This document shows, piece after piece, positions 7,308 to 15,901 of a stretch of 64,000 nucleotides of DNA. Under the pieces are notes generated by a model that saw only the letters and a list, made by a program, of their open reading frames with translations, made no database searches and was not told the DNA's origin. The stretch's first letter is position 1. Every line of letters starts with the position of its first letter. The translations under genes were made by a program, and so were the position numbers. Source of the DNA: Arthrobacter livingstonensis (GTDB lineage: Bacteria; Actinomycetota; Actinomycetes; Actinomycetales; Micrococcaceae); the NCBI RefSeq assembly GCF_003219815.1, contig NZ_QJVD01000008.1, positions 122,126 through 186,125 on the forward strand, written 5' to 3'.

Positions 7308-8584
7308 GCGACACCGCCGGCAGCGCTGGTTCCTGCGACTGCCATTTCCGAAGTGGCGAGTGCGCCGTGGACCAGCTGGCGGGCCACGCCGGTGAGCATG
7401 TCCAGTCCGTCGGCCATGTCGGCATCGGTGCTGAATTCCCGTTCGCAGTGCGAGACGCCGTCGACGCTGGGGATGAACAGCATGATGGAGGGCACCATGG
7501 TGTTCATGGCGACGGAGTCGTGTCCGGCCATTGTTTGGATGCGCCGAGACGATAACCCGATGCTGTCCGCCACCTGGGCGGCAAGGTCGATCCCGGCTTC
7601 CGGGAACCGGCGGATCGGGCGGATGTCGAAGTCCTTGACGTTGACCTTGATGTCGTGGTCGCGGGCAAGGGCATCGATGTCCCGCAGGAGGCTGTCCCGC
7701 GCCGCCTTGACGACTTCAGGGTCGCCGGAGCGCAGATCGGCCACGAGGCGCACACGCCGGGCCACCACGATCGGTGAGTTTGGTTCCAGGGTCAGCTGTC
7801 CCACGGAGGAGACGAGGGCTTCCTCGGGGAAGTCCGCGGTGACGTCATGGACCATCAGGATGATCTTCGACGCCGCCACGAGGGCGTCGTGCCGGTCGGC
7901 CATGGCGGTGGCACCGGTGTGAGACTGCTCGCCGAGAACTTCGATGTCCAGTTTTTGCGTGTACCAGCTCCTGTCCACGAGCCCGATGTTGATGGATTCG
8001 CGTTCGAGAATGCGGCCCTGTTCGATGTGGATTTCGGCGTAGCCGGCCACCTCGGGCCCGTTATCGGTGCCGAGGTAGCCGATGCCGGCCAGTGCCTCGC
8101 GCACCGAGACGCCCTGCAGGTCGGTGACGTTGAGCATGGCCTCCCGGTCGAACAGTCCGGTGAACACCGAACTGCCCATGACGCTGGGGGCGAAGCGTCC
8201 ACCCTCCTCGTTGAACCAATTGACCACGGCCAGGTTGAACCGCGGGGCCATGCCGGATTCGGTCACCTCGGCGTCGATGGTGCGGGCCGCGTGCATTGCC
8301 GCGATGACCCCGTACGCGCCGTCGAAGCGGCCGCCGAGCGGCTGGCTGTCCAGGTGTGAGCCAATCACGACAAACGGCGCGCCGGGCGTCCATTCAAGCA
8401 GGCCGAACATGTTGCCAATTGTGTCCACGCGCAGCTCCCAGCCGGCATGGCGCACCCGGCTGGCAAACCAGTCGCGGGTCCGGGCGTCGTCGGGCGTGGC
8501 GGCCTGGCGGTCCACGCCGTTGTTGGCCGTGGCGCCGATGGTGGCAACGTGGTGGAAGTCTTTCAGGAATGCTGCTGTGCTCAT
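7304..8584 (-). CDS. Zn-dependent amidohydrolase, N-carbamoyl amino acid hydrolase / ureidopropionase / allantoate hydrolase type (M20)
   Basis: 426 residues, HyuC/AllC-like. These enzymes remove the carbamoyl group of N-carbamoyl-L-amino acids, N-carbamoyl-beta-alanine or allantoate, giving amino acid, CO2 and ammonia. Metal-site motifs appear in order: GSHLDSQPLGGRFDGAYG, NWFNEEGGRFAPS, EIHIEQG, and a C-terminal GVSHCEREF. The dimerisation and substrate segment GEQSHTGATAM is also present. ATG 8584 is chosen because homology begins there; the open frame upstream is antisense to the transporter. The beta-amino acid aminotransferase and mmsA nearby favour a ureidopropionase-like role (inference). 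Confidence 0.9.
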   Translation of the reverse strand: MSTAAFLKDFHHVATIGATANNGVDRQAATPDDARTRDWFASRVRHAGWELRVDTIGNMFGLLEWTPGAPFVVIGSHLDSQPLGGRFDGAYGVIAAMHAARTIDAEVTESGMAPRFNLAVVNWFNEEGGRFAPSVMGSSVFTGLFDREAMLNVTDLQGVSVREALAGIGYLGTDNGPEVAGYAEIHIEQGRILERESINIGLVDRSWYTQKLDIEVLGEQSHTGATAMADRHDALVAASKIILMVHDVTADFPEEALVSSVGQLTLEPNSPIVVARRVRLVADLRSGDPEVVKAARDSLLRDIDALARDHDIKVNVKDFDIRPIRRFPEAGIDLAAQVADSIGLSSRRIQTMAGHDSVAMNTMVPSIMLFIPSVDGVSHCEREFSTDADMADGLDMLTGVARQLVHGALATSEMAVAGTSAAGGVA

Positions 8585-8625
8585 GGGAAGTCCTTGTTCG
8601 GTGGCGAAAAATTTTGGTGGCGTCT

Positions 8626-9966
8626 CTAGCCCAGGCGCCCGCGGGTTTCGGGCACCTTGGTAAAGACCACCAGGAGAAAGACGACGGCGGCAGCCACCGC
8701 CATGTAGACCCCCGGGGCGTGCGGCACGCCGGTGGTGCCGACGAGGGCCGTACCGATGAACGGGGCGGTGCCGCCGAAGATCGCGTAGGCGCAGTTGTAG
8801 CTGATTGCCGCGGAGGTGAAGCGGGTCCTGGTGGTGAAGATTTCGACAAAGAAGGTGTAGCAGCCGCCACCGTAGATGCACAGCGGCAGCACGAAGAGCG
8901 CTTGGCCCAGAAGGGCCAGGGGGAGGCTGCCGCTGGTGACGAGCATGAAACTGGGCACGGACACGATGGCGATGGCTGCCGAGCCGGCGATCAGCATGGG
9001 CTTGCGGCCCACCCGGTCCCCAAGCCGGCCGAACAACGGGAGCAGCACGGCATACAGGGCCAAGGCGGCGGCATTGGTGAGAAGGGATTGTTCGCGGCTG
9101 AGGTGGCCGGTCGTCTGCACGTAGGAGACGAAGTAGGCGGAAAGGAAGTAGAAGCCCATGGCCGTCAGGCCCATGACGAAGATGACCTGGACCATCCGCA
9201 ACTTGTTCTCGCGGAAGGTGTCGCGGACGGGACTGAATTCCTTGTTCCTGGCGGCTTTGGCGTCCTGGAAGGTGCGGCTTTCCTCGGTGCGGGTACGGAT
9301 CCACACGCCGAAGAGTGCCAGGGGAAGTGCGAGCAGGAACGGCAGGCGCCAACCCCACGCCATGAAGGACTCGTTGCTCATTGACTGGCTCAGGACCAGG
9401 ATCAACGTGCCGGCCACCACGGAGGGAAGGGCCGTTGCCGCAATGGTGATGTTGAGCCAGAAGCCGCGCTTGTTGACGGGGGCATGCTCAAACACGAACG
9501 ACGGCGCACCCACGGACTCGCCGCCTGCCGAGAAGCCTTGGACAAGGCGACAGAGCACAAGCAGTGCCGGAGCCCAGGCCCCGATCTGCGCGTGTCCGGG
9601 CAGCAGGCCCATCACGGCTGTAGCACCGCCAATTCCGATGAGCGTGATGGAGAGCACGCCGCGCCGGCCGATTCTGTCGCCGAGTGCGCCGAAGAAGAGC
9701 CCGCCCAAGGGGCGGACCACAAATGCGACGCCGAAGGTGGCAAAGGTGGCCAACATGGCTGCCAGCGGGCTGTCGCCCGGGAAGAAGACATGGGACAGGG
9801 TGACGGCAGTCAGGCCATACAGGGCGAAGTCGTAGAATTCAATGAACTGGCCGACGCTGCCGCCCAGCAGGACACGCCTTTGCATCCTCGTCATCTTGTG
9901 GACCGGAGTCTTGACAGCCGCGGCTGCGTCCGTGGCCGTCACCGGTGTGGTGTCGTTCAAGGTCAT
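8626..9966 (-). CDS. MHS-family (metabolite:H+ symporter) MFS transporter
   Basis: 446 residues with 12 predicted membrane helices. The ProP/ShiA-like signatures are GSVGQFIEFYDFALYG at helix 1, GALGDRIGRRGVL in the loop between helices 2 and 3, QGFSAGGESVGA, and a second GRLGDRVGRKPML in the central half. It probably imports the substrate of the downstream hydrolase and amidase, 41 bases away. Its own ribosome-binding site is weak. The ATG overlaps the stop of an 18-codon leader ORF that has a strong AAGGAG, so translation may depend on coupling. Confidence 0.93.
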   Translation of the reverse strand: MTLNDTTPVTATDAAAAVKTPVHKMTRMQRRVLLGGSVGQFIEFYDFALYGLTAVTLSHVFFPGDSPLAAMLATFATFGVAFVVRPLGGLFFGALGDRIGRRGVLSITLIGIGGATAVMGLLPGHAQIGAWAPALLVLCRLVQGFSAGGESVGAPSFVFEHAPVNKRGFWLNITIAATALPSVVAGTLILVLSQSMSNESFMAWGWRLPFLLALPLALFGVWIRTRTEESRTFQDAKAARNKEFSPVRDTFRENKLRMVQVIFVMGLTAMGFYFLSAYFVSYVQTTGHLSREQSLLTNAAALALYAVLLPLFGRLGDRVGRKPMLIAGSAAIAIVSVPSFMLVTSGSLPLALLGQALFVLPLCIYGGGCYTFFVEIFTTRTRFTSAAISYNCAYAIFGGTAPFIGTALVGTTGVPHAPGVYMAVAAAVVFLLVVFTKVPETRGRLG

Positions 9967-10019
9967 GGTCGGCCCACCCGCTTCGCAGGGCGGGCATATC
10001 CGGAGTGGAACTGAACCAT
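9963..10019 (-). CDS. 18-residue leader peptide ORF overlapping the transporter start
   Basis: On the minus strand AAGGAG (10030-10025) stands 5 bases before ATG 10019. The ORF reads MVQFHSGYARPAKRVGRP and its TGA overlaps the transporter ATG (9966) as ATGA. The Shine-Dalgarno sequence is the best in the neighbourhood, while the transporter has only a GGTGGG-like element. The arrangement suggests translational coupling or a regulatory leader. The peptide contains no run of a single residue, so classical attenuation is not obvious. It is too short for a homology call. Confidence 0.5.
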   Translation of the reverse strand: MVQFHSGYARPAKRVGRP

Positions 10020-10104
10020 CGAATCTCCTTTGATCAACAGGGCCTCTTGGCGGGCCCCCTCGTCAGATTCCTCAACTGTGTGTGAGCAGCCCCACATCTG
10101 TCCA

Positions 10105-10128
10105 ATTGATTGTTTTGACTTGATCAAT
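10105..10128. promoter_or_regulatory. Candidate LysR operator, ATTGAT-N12-ATCAAT
   Basis: The inverted repeat lies between the transporter operon and the convergent-pointing end of the LysR gene. The octamer TTGATCAA occurs at 10120-10127 and again at 10030-10037, just before the leader ORF. This placement would suit activation of the transporter/hydrolase/amidase operon by the adjacent LysR protein. Confidence 0.45.
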
Positions 10129-10164
10129 AGATTTTCCTAATGCGGGCTTGATGGTGGGGCTGCC

Positions 10165-11082
10165 TCAGTCCTTTGCCGCCCAATACACCTGCGCGCAGGT
10201 TTCCTCGAACGCCAGCGCCCGCCGTGTGGGTTGCACCCCTTCAGGGCGCACCAGCATGACCTCGATGGGCGGGAAATCATCCGTCAAGGCCAGGGCCACC
10301 ACCCTGCCGCCGGAATATGTGACGTCGCTGTGCAGCCGCTGGTTCAGGAGGGCGTAGCCGTGGCCCTTGGCCACAAAGGAGCGTACAGTTTCGTAGCCGG
10401 CAAAGCGGTGGCGGACATTGGGACGCACCCCTGCTGCGGCGTAGAGCTGCTGGTAGTACTCCCGGCTGTGCGGGAGGTCGAGCACCACGGAGGGTTCGCC
10501 GTCGAGCTCCTTCAAGGCGATTTGCCGGCTCGGGCGGGACGCGGCCGGGTGCCCGGCATGAACAAGAACGTGCGGGGGCACGCGTTCAAGCACCTGGTGG
10601 GTGAAGCCGCGGCCTAGGCCCAGGCCGTACATGAGGGCGGTGTCGCATTGGCCGTCCAGCAGGGCGGACTGGAGTTCGGCCAGGTCGGCCTCCATGAAGG
10701 ACACCTCCACGCCGGGATGCTCCGTCTCGAAGGTTTGCAGGATGGTGGGCAGCCGGAAAGGTGCCAGGGGTGCGAAGACACCGACCTTTAGCTCGCCCAC
10801 CAGGGATGTTCCCATCCCCCGGGCGGATTCGTAAAGCGAGTCGGCCTGTTCGAGGAAGACCTTGATGTCCAAGGCGAACTGCCGCCCGCTGCCCGTCAGC
10901 CGCAGTCCGCGGGTTTTGAGCCGAACAAAGAGTTGGGTGGATAGGCTCGCTTCCAGCTGGGCGAGCGAGGCCGACAGTGCTGATTGCGTCACGTGCAGCT
11001 GTTCGGCTGCGGCGGTCATGTTCTCCAGTTCAGCGACGACGGCGAAGTAGCGCAGCTGGGTCAGGGTGAAGGGCTTGGCCAT
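10165..11082 (-). CDS. LysR-type transcriptional regulator
   Basis: 305 residues. An N-terminal winged helix (FTLTQLRYFAVVAELENMTA, then AEQLHVTQSALSASLAQLE) is followed by a periplasmic-binding-like effector domain from about residue 90 (ELKVGVFAPLAPFRLPTIL). ATG 11082 is taken because homology starts there and the frame upstream is antisense to pucR. The gene precedes, on the same strand, the transporter-hydrolase-amidase operon, with ATTGAT/ATCAAT repeats between. It therefore probably controls that operon in response to its substrate or product. Confidence 0.92.
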   Translation of the reverse strand: MAKPFTLTQLRYFAVVAELENMTAAAEQLHVTQSALSASLAQLEASLSTQLFVRLKTRGLRLTGSGRQFALDIKVFLEQADSLYESARGMGTSLVGELKVGVFAPLAPFRLPTILQTFETEHPGVEVSFMEADLAELQSALLDGQCDTALMYGLGLGRGFTHQVLERVPPHVLVHAGHPAASRPSRQIALKELDGEPSVVLDLPHSREYYQQLYAAAGVRPNVRHRFAGYETVRSFVAKGHGYALLNQRLHSDVTYSGGRVVALALTDDFPPIEVMLVRPEGVQPTRRALAFEETCAQVYWAAKD

Positions 11083-11098
11083 GGCTCCATGATGCCAC

Positions 11099-12742
11099 TT
11101 ACGGCTGCCCACTCCGCAGACGGTGCAGAAGCAGTGCCACGTGGAGGGAGGTGCGGGATTCGGCGTCGCCCAGGTCCACGGCGAGCAGCTCCTCCAGCTT
11201 CGCAAGCCGGGCATAGAGTGTGGGCCGGCTGAGGTATCCGTTGCGGGCCATGGCGGCCTTGTTCCCGCCGGATTCCAAGTAGTGGCCAAGCAGGTCCAGG
11301 AGCCCGCCCCGGCCCTTTGCTTCGGCGTCGAGGATGCCGGCGAGCTCGGATTCGGCGAATTGCTGCACGCGCGGATCGTTGCGCAGCAGCGCCAGCAGGC
11401 CCCGGAGCCGGACGTCGGTGGCGCGGTAGAACGGCCGCCCGGGCCCGCGGAGGGTTGTAGCTGTTTCGGCGACGTGCGAGGCTTCGTTGATTCCTTCCGC
11501 CGCTTCAAGGAGTGTTCCGCGGAGACGGCCGACGCCGATTCTCCAGCGGGCGGTTCCCTCGCCTGCGTGGGCGGCCAGTGTGTCCGCCAGGCGGTCCAGG
11601 GTCGGCTCCTCGAGTTGTCTCGCGGGCAACGCGAGGACCATTCCGACCGCGCCGGATTGGATGCTCGCCGTCAGTGCACTGCCGGACATGGATTTCAGCG
11701 CCCGGGCAAGCAAATCGAGCAGCTCGCGTTCCTCCTGCTGTCCCGCGAGAGGGTCCTTGGCCAGGGACGCGGCGCCGGAAGTCGTGTTGCCGTTTGGTGT
11801 GGTGCGGAAGACGACGGGGAGGTAGAAGGAGGTGCGCTTGAGTCCAAGGGACCCGGCGCGTGCCAGGGCTTCTGCCTCGCTGAGTCCGCGGGGATTGCGA
11901 AGGATGTTGAGCAGGCCGGCCTGTGCCTGGTGGGTGAGTTCGCGTTGATCCCTTTCGGCCAGGCGGTTGATGGCCAGGGTCTGGGCTGCCCGTTCCAGGA
12001 CCATCGCGGCCAGCTCGTCATCTCCTGCGGCAATGGGGACCACGAGCCGTCCCCAGAGCTGGCTCCGCACGCCGACGGGGACCTGCAGCCACTGTTCGTG
12101 GCCGGCGCGGGCAGTCCGGGCCGGGGAGGGGGTGGTGCGGGAGCGCCGTTCCCAGTCGTGGAGCAGCGCGGTGGTGGGCACCTGCCGTGCGGCGTAGGCC
12201 AGCACGAGGTGTTGGAGGTCTTCGAGGACGACGGGCGCGTTAATCAAAGCTGCGGCCTGCTCCACCACCTGCTGCGTTCCTGCGCTCTCCAAGCTGAGCT
12301 GTGTGAAGGCTTCGTGGACGTCGCGGGCGCGTTCAACCCTTTCCAGTTGCTCGGAGACGATCATCCGGTGCACGGTTTCAGTGATCGCCACGAAACGCAC
12401 CCGGTGTTCGAGCGCAATGACCGGCAGCGCCGAGCGTTGGGCCGCCGTGCGCAGGGCCGCCAGGCTGCGGGTGCGCGGCCCTGCCAGCTCCACGATGAGA
12501 CCCGCCGCACCTGCCTGCTCCAGCGAGCGGATGTACGAGGCCGTGCGGCCGGGTTCCTTCTCCAGCTCCAGTCCGGTGGTCAGCACCAGCTCGCCACCGG
12601 AGAGCAGTCCGGTCAGATCCAGCAGTTCGCTCACGTGGACCCAGCGAACGGGGGCGTCCAGCGCGGCGGTACCGCCCAGGATGGAGGGCCCGGCGTCGTG
12701 CAGTACGGCCAGGCCAAGGATGGAGCGGAGTGTCGGCTGCAT
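11099..12742 (-). CDS. PucR-family transcriptional regulator
   Basis: 547 residues. The N-terminal PucR domain (SILGLAVLHDAGPSILGG, WVHVSELLDLTGLLSGGELV) and C-terminal helix-turn-helix (SRPTLYARLAKLEELLAVDL) are clear. Such proteins activate purine, proline, GABA or amine catabolic genes on binding their ligand. It is divergent from mmsA and the aminotransferase. Its own start codon lies inside the inverted repeat ATTTACACAGTGTAAAT. A TACACT box 6 bases before the ATG suggests a leaderless mRNA and direct autoregulation (inference). Confidence 0.92.
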   Translation of the reverse strand: MQPTLRSILGLAVLHDAGPSILGGTAALDAPVRWVHVSELLDLTGLLSGGELVLTTGLELEKEPGRTASYIRSLEQAGAAGLIVELAGPRTRSLAALRTAAQRSALPVIALEHRVRFVAITETVHRMIVSEQLERVERARDVHEAFTQLSLESAGTQQVVEQAAALINAPVVLEDLQHLVLAYAARQVPTTALLHDWERRSRTTPSPARTARAGHEQWLQVPVGVRSQLWGRLVVPIAAGDDELAAMVLERAAQTLAINRLAERDQRELTHQAQAGLLNILRNPRGLSEAEALARAGSLGLKRTSFYLPVVFRTTPNGNTTSGAASLAKDPLAGQQEERELLDLLARALKSMSGSALTASIQSGAVGMVLALPARQLEEPTLDRLADTLAAHAGEGTARWRIGVGRLRGTLLEAAEGINEASHVAETATTLRGPGRPFYRATDVRLRGLLALLRNDPRVQQFAESELAGILDAEAKGRGGLLDLLGHYLESGGNKAAMARNGYLSRPTLYARLAKLEELLAVDLGDAESRTSLHVALLLHRLRSGQP

Positions 12743-12779
12743 TTACACAGTGTAAATCAAAGGGGGAATGTATTTACAC
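12741..12779. promoter_or_regulatory. Probable PucR operator between pucR and mmsA
   Basis: ATTTACAC-A-GTGTAAAT (12741-12757) is a near-perfect 17-bp palindrome overlapping the pucR start. A third ATTTACAC half-site occurs at 12772-12779, in helical register about 31 bases away. Both divergent genes could be controlled from here. Confidence 0.65.
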
Positions 12780-12865
12780 TCTGCCAGTTATGGACTCGTT
12801 GCCTGGCGGGGAGACTGGGATCAATCACCACCGCGGGCACGAGCCCGGCAAGCACAGGAGAAGCA

Positions 12866-14353
12866 TTGAACACCATCGAGCACTGGATCAACGGCAGCTA
12901 TGTCCCGGCAGGGGAGCGCACGGCCCCGGTGACCAACCCGGCCACGGGCAAGGTCACCTCTGAGGTGGCGCTGGCGAGCGTGGAGGACGGCAATGCCGCC
13001 GTTGCCGCCGCCAAGGCCGCTTTCCCGGCGTGGCGGGACATGTCGCTGACCCGGCGCACGCAGATCCTGTTCGCCTTCCGGGAACTGCTCAACGCCCGCA
13101 AGGGCGAGCTGGCCGCGATCATCACCTCCGAGCACGGCAAGGTTCTCGATGACGCCCTGGGCGAAGTCAGCCGCGGCCAGGAAGTCGTCGAGTTCGCCTG
13201 CGGCATGCCACACCTGATGAAGGGCAGCTACACGGAGAACGCGTCCACGAAAGTGGACATCCACTCCGTCCGCCAGTCCCTGGGCCCGGTGGCCATTATC
13301 AGCCCTTTCAACTTTCCGGCCATGGTGCCCATGTGGTTCTTCCCGCTGGCGATCGCGGCTGGCAACACGGTCATCCTCAAGCCGAGCGAGAAGGTCCCAA
13401 CGGCCGCGAACTGGATGGCGGAACTGTGGAAGGAAGCCGGCCTGCCCGACGGCGTGTTCAATGTCCTCCAGGGCGACAAGGTGGCGGTGGACACGCTGCT
13501 GACCCACCCGGACGTCAAGGCCGTCTCCTTCGTCGGCTCCACCCCCATCGCCAAGTACGTCTATGAAACAGCCACGGCCCACGGCAAGCGCGTCCAGGCG
13601 CTGGGCGGGGCGAAGAACCACATGATCGTGCTGCCCGACGCGGACCTGGACCTGGCCGCGGACGCCGCCATCAATGCCGGCTTTGGTTCCGCTGGCGAGC
13701 GGTGCATGGCCATTTCCGCCCTGTTGGCCGTGGGCGGAATCGCCGATGAGCTGGTGGCGAAGATCGCCAGCCGCGCCAATGCCCTGCGCACCGGCGACGG
13801 GCTGCGCGGCTGCGACATGGGTCCCTTGGTCACTTCTGCGCACCGGGACAAGGTGGCCGGCTATGTTGATGCCGGAGAGGAGTCCGGGGCCACCCTGGTG
13901 GTCGACGGGCGCACCATCGCACCCGACGCCGAAGGGGACGGCTTCTTTGTGGGTCCCACCCTGTTCGACAACGTCACCCCCGACATGTCCATCTACCAGG
14001 ACGAAATCTTCGGCCCGGTCCTTTCCGTGCTGCGGGTCGACAGCTTTGATGACGCCCTCGCCATGATAAATGCCAACCCGTACGGCAACGGCACCGCGGT
14101 CTTCACCAACGACGGCGGTGCGGCCCGACGCTTCCAGAACGAAGTCGAGGTCGGCATGGTGGGCATCAACGTCCCCGTGCCCGTCCCGATGGCCTATTAC
14201 TCCTTCGGTGGATGGAAGAACTCCCTGTTCGGCGACACCCACGCCCACGGCTCCGAGGGCGTCAGCTTCTTTACCCGTGGCAAGGCCGTCACCACCCGTT
14301 GGGTGGACCCCAGCCACGGCGGCATCAATCTCGGCTTCCCCCAGAACGCCTGA
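12866..14353 (+). CDS. mmsA: CoA-acylating methylmalonate/malonate semialdehyde dehydrogenase
   Basis: 495 residues. MmsA oxidises malonate or methylmalonate semialdehyde with CoA and NAD+ to acetyl- or propionyl-CoA and CO2. Motifs are SPFNFPAMVPMWFFP, VGSTPIAKYVYE, the nucleophile GSAGERCMAIS near residue 285 and EIFGPVLSV. Instead of the usual ELGGK glutamate the sequence has ALGGAKNH, the MmsA hallmark. The start is TTG 12866, with AGGAG five bases upstream; longer open frames to the left are antisense to pucR. The aminotransferase gene begins 40 bases downstream and would feed it its semialdehyde. Confidence 0.95.
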   Translation: MNTIEHWINGSYVPAGERTAPVTNPATGKVTSEVALASVEDGNAAVAAAKAAFPAWRDMSLTRRTQILFAFRELLNARKGELAAIITSEHGKVLDDALGEVSRGQEVVEFACGMPHLMKGSYTENASTKVDIHSVRQSLGPVAIISPFNFPAMVPMWFFPLAIAAGNTVILKPSEKVPTAANWMAELWKEAGLPDGVFNVLQGDKVAVDTLLTHPDVKAVSFVGSTPIAKYVYETATAHGKRVQALGGAKNHMIVLPDADLDLAADAAINAGFGSAGERCMAISALLAVGGIADELVAKIASRANALRTGDGLRGCDMGPLVTSAHRDKVAGYVDAGEESGATLVVDGRTIAPDAEGDGFFVGPTLFDNVTPDMSIYQDEIFGPVLSVLRVDSFDDALAMINANPYGNGTAVFTNDGGAARRFQNEVEVGMVGINVPVPVPMAYYSFGGWKNSLFGDTHAHGSEGVSFFTRGKAVTTRWVDPSHGGINLGFPQNA

Positions 14354-14393
14354 CCCCCTCGCTGTTGCGGATTAACTAAAGAAGGAAACCGAC

Positions 14394-15776
14394 ATGACTT
14401 CCATCATCGACAACGGGCGCCAGGTCGGCGCCTCCGTGGACATCGACACCGCAGCCGCCCGGCGTGCGTACGAGCTCGACCGCTTGCACGTTTTCCATTC
14501 CTGGTCCGCCCAGGACCTTCTGGACCCCATGGTCATCTCGGCCGCCCAGGGATCCTGGGTCTGGGACGGGGAGGGCAATAAGTACCTCGATTTCTCCTCG
14601 CAGCTGGTCAACACAAACATCGGCCACCAGCACCCGGGCGTGGTCGCGGCCATCACAGCACAGGCCGCAAAACTGTGCACCATTGCACCCAGCTACGTCA
14701 ACGAGGCCCGCTCAGAGGCAGCCCGCCTCATCACCGAGCGCACGCCGGGCGAGCTGAACAAGATATTCTTCACCAACGGCGGCGCCGACGCCAATGAGCA
14801 TGCCGTGCGCATGGCCCGGCTGCACACCGGGCGGGCGAAGGTCCTCTCGGCCTACCGCTCCTATCATGGCGGAACGCAGCTGGCCGTCAACATGACAGGC
14901 GACCCCCGGCGCTGGGCCAACGACACCGCCAGCACGGGCACTGTCCACTTCTTCCCGCCGTACCTGTATAGGACCAGCTTCCACTCCACGACGGAGGAGG
15001 AAGAAAGCCAGCGCGCCCTGGAACACCTGGAACAGCTCATCGGCTTCGAAGGACCCGCCACAATCGCGGCCCTCGTTCTGGAAAGCATCCCCGGGTCGGC
15101 GGGCATCTACGTCCCACCGGCCGGCTACATGCAGGGCGTGCGCGAGCTGTGCACCAAATACGGCATCATCTTTATTGCCGATGAGGTCATGACCGGGTTT
15201 GGGCGAACGGGTAAGTGGTTCGCCGTGGAGCACTTCGATGTTGTGCCTGACCTGATGACTTTCGCCAAGGGTGTCAACTCCGGCTACGTGCCCCTGGGCG
15301 GGGTGGCCATCAGCCCGGAAATCGCCGCGACCTTTGGCAAACGCGTCTACCCGGGCGGCCTGACCTACTCCGGGCATCCGCTCGCCACCGCAGCGGCGGT
15401 TGCCACCATCAACGCCATGGAGACCGAAGGTATGGTGGACCACGCGGCCGCGCTGGGCACCGACGTCATCGGCCCCGCCCTCCGCGGATTCGCAGAGCGG
15501 CACCAGTCCGTGGGCGAAGTGAGGGGCACGGGCGTCTTCTGGGCGATCGAACTCGTCAAGGACCGCGAAACCCGCGAGCCACTGGCCCCCTACGGTGCCT
15601 CCAGCCCGGAAATGAACCAACTCATCACAGCCTGCAAGTCCCGCGGGCTCCTTCCGTTTGCGAACTTCAACCGCATCCACGTCGTCCCGCCCTGCAACAC
15701 CAGCGTTGAGGACGCCACGGCGGGGCTGGAGATCCTCGACGAGGTCCTCGAGATCGCCGACGGCTTCGCCGCATAG
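14394..15776 (+). CDS. Class III omega-amino acid aminotransferase (beta-alanine/GABA type)
   Basis: 460-residue PLP enzyme of the omega-aminotransferase group. Visible are SSQLVNTNIGHQHP, FFTNGGADANEHAVRMAR, the cofactor aspartate in IFIADEVMTGFGRTG, the Schiff-base lysine in TFAKGVNSGYVPLGG near residue 290, and PGGLTYSGHPLA. With mmsA directly upstream the likely reaction is beta-alanine or 3-aminoisobutyrate + pyruvate to semialdehyde + alanine. An AAGGAAA precedes ATG 14394. A long hairpin follows the stop. Confidence 0.92.
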   Translation: MTSIIDNGRQVGASVDIDTAAARRAYELDRLHVFHSWSAQDLLDPMVISAAQGSWVWDGEGNKYLDFSSQLVNTNIGHQHPGVVAAITAQAAKLCTIAPSYVNEARSEAARLITERTPGELNKIFFTNGGADANEHAVRMARLHTGRAKVLSAYRSYHGGTQLAVNMTGDPRRWANDTASTGTVHFFPPYLYRTSFHSTTEEEESQRALEHLEQLIGFEGPATIAALVLESIPGSAGIYVPPAGYMQGVRELCTKYGIIFIADEVMTGFGRTGKWFAVEHFDVVPDLMTFAKGVNSGYVPLGGVAISPEIAATFGKRVYPGGLTYSGHPLATAAAVATINAMETEGMVDHAAALGTDVIGPALRGFAERHQSVGEVRGTGVFWAIELVKDRETREPLAPYGASSPEMNQLITACKSRGLLPFANFNRIHVVPPCNTSVEDATAGLEILDEVLEIADGFAA

Positions 15777-15816
15777 AACGAGGTTCCAAAGCCCCCGGTC
15801 TCGGCACCGTCCGGAT

Positions 15817-15869
15817 GGGCAAATGGATTTTCCCCTGCGAGTATCACGCAGGGGAAAATCCAATTGCCC
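15817..15869. terminator. Long 23-bp hairpin after the aminotransferase gene
   Basis: 15817-15839 pairs with 15847-15869 with a single mismatch around a 7-base loop. No T-run follows, which is common for actinobacterial terminators. It could also be the scar of an inserted element, since an ISL3-type relic begins about 30-120 bases further on. Confidence 0.6.
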
Positions 15870-15901
15870 ATGTGCGTGCCCCATGCCTCCGTTAATGGGC
15901 A

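Noticed and set aside
7304-9358. A 684-codon minus-strand frame
   Set aside because: The first ~258 codons are an out-of-frame reading of the MHS transporter, Arg/His/Pro-rich; the hydrolase begins at ATG 8584.
12821-14317. Minus-strand 498-codon frame opposite mmsA
   Set aside because: Gly/His/Val-rich composition and complete overlap with a well-supported gene.
11123-14353. A 1076-codon plus-strand open frame
   Set aside because: Its first half is antisense to pucR and has no domain; only the part from TTG 12866 is real (mmsA), with AGGAG just upstream.
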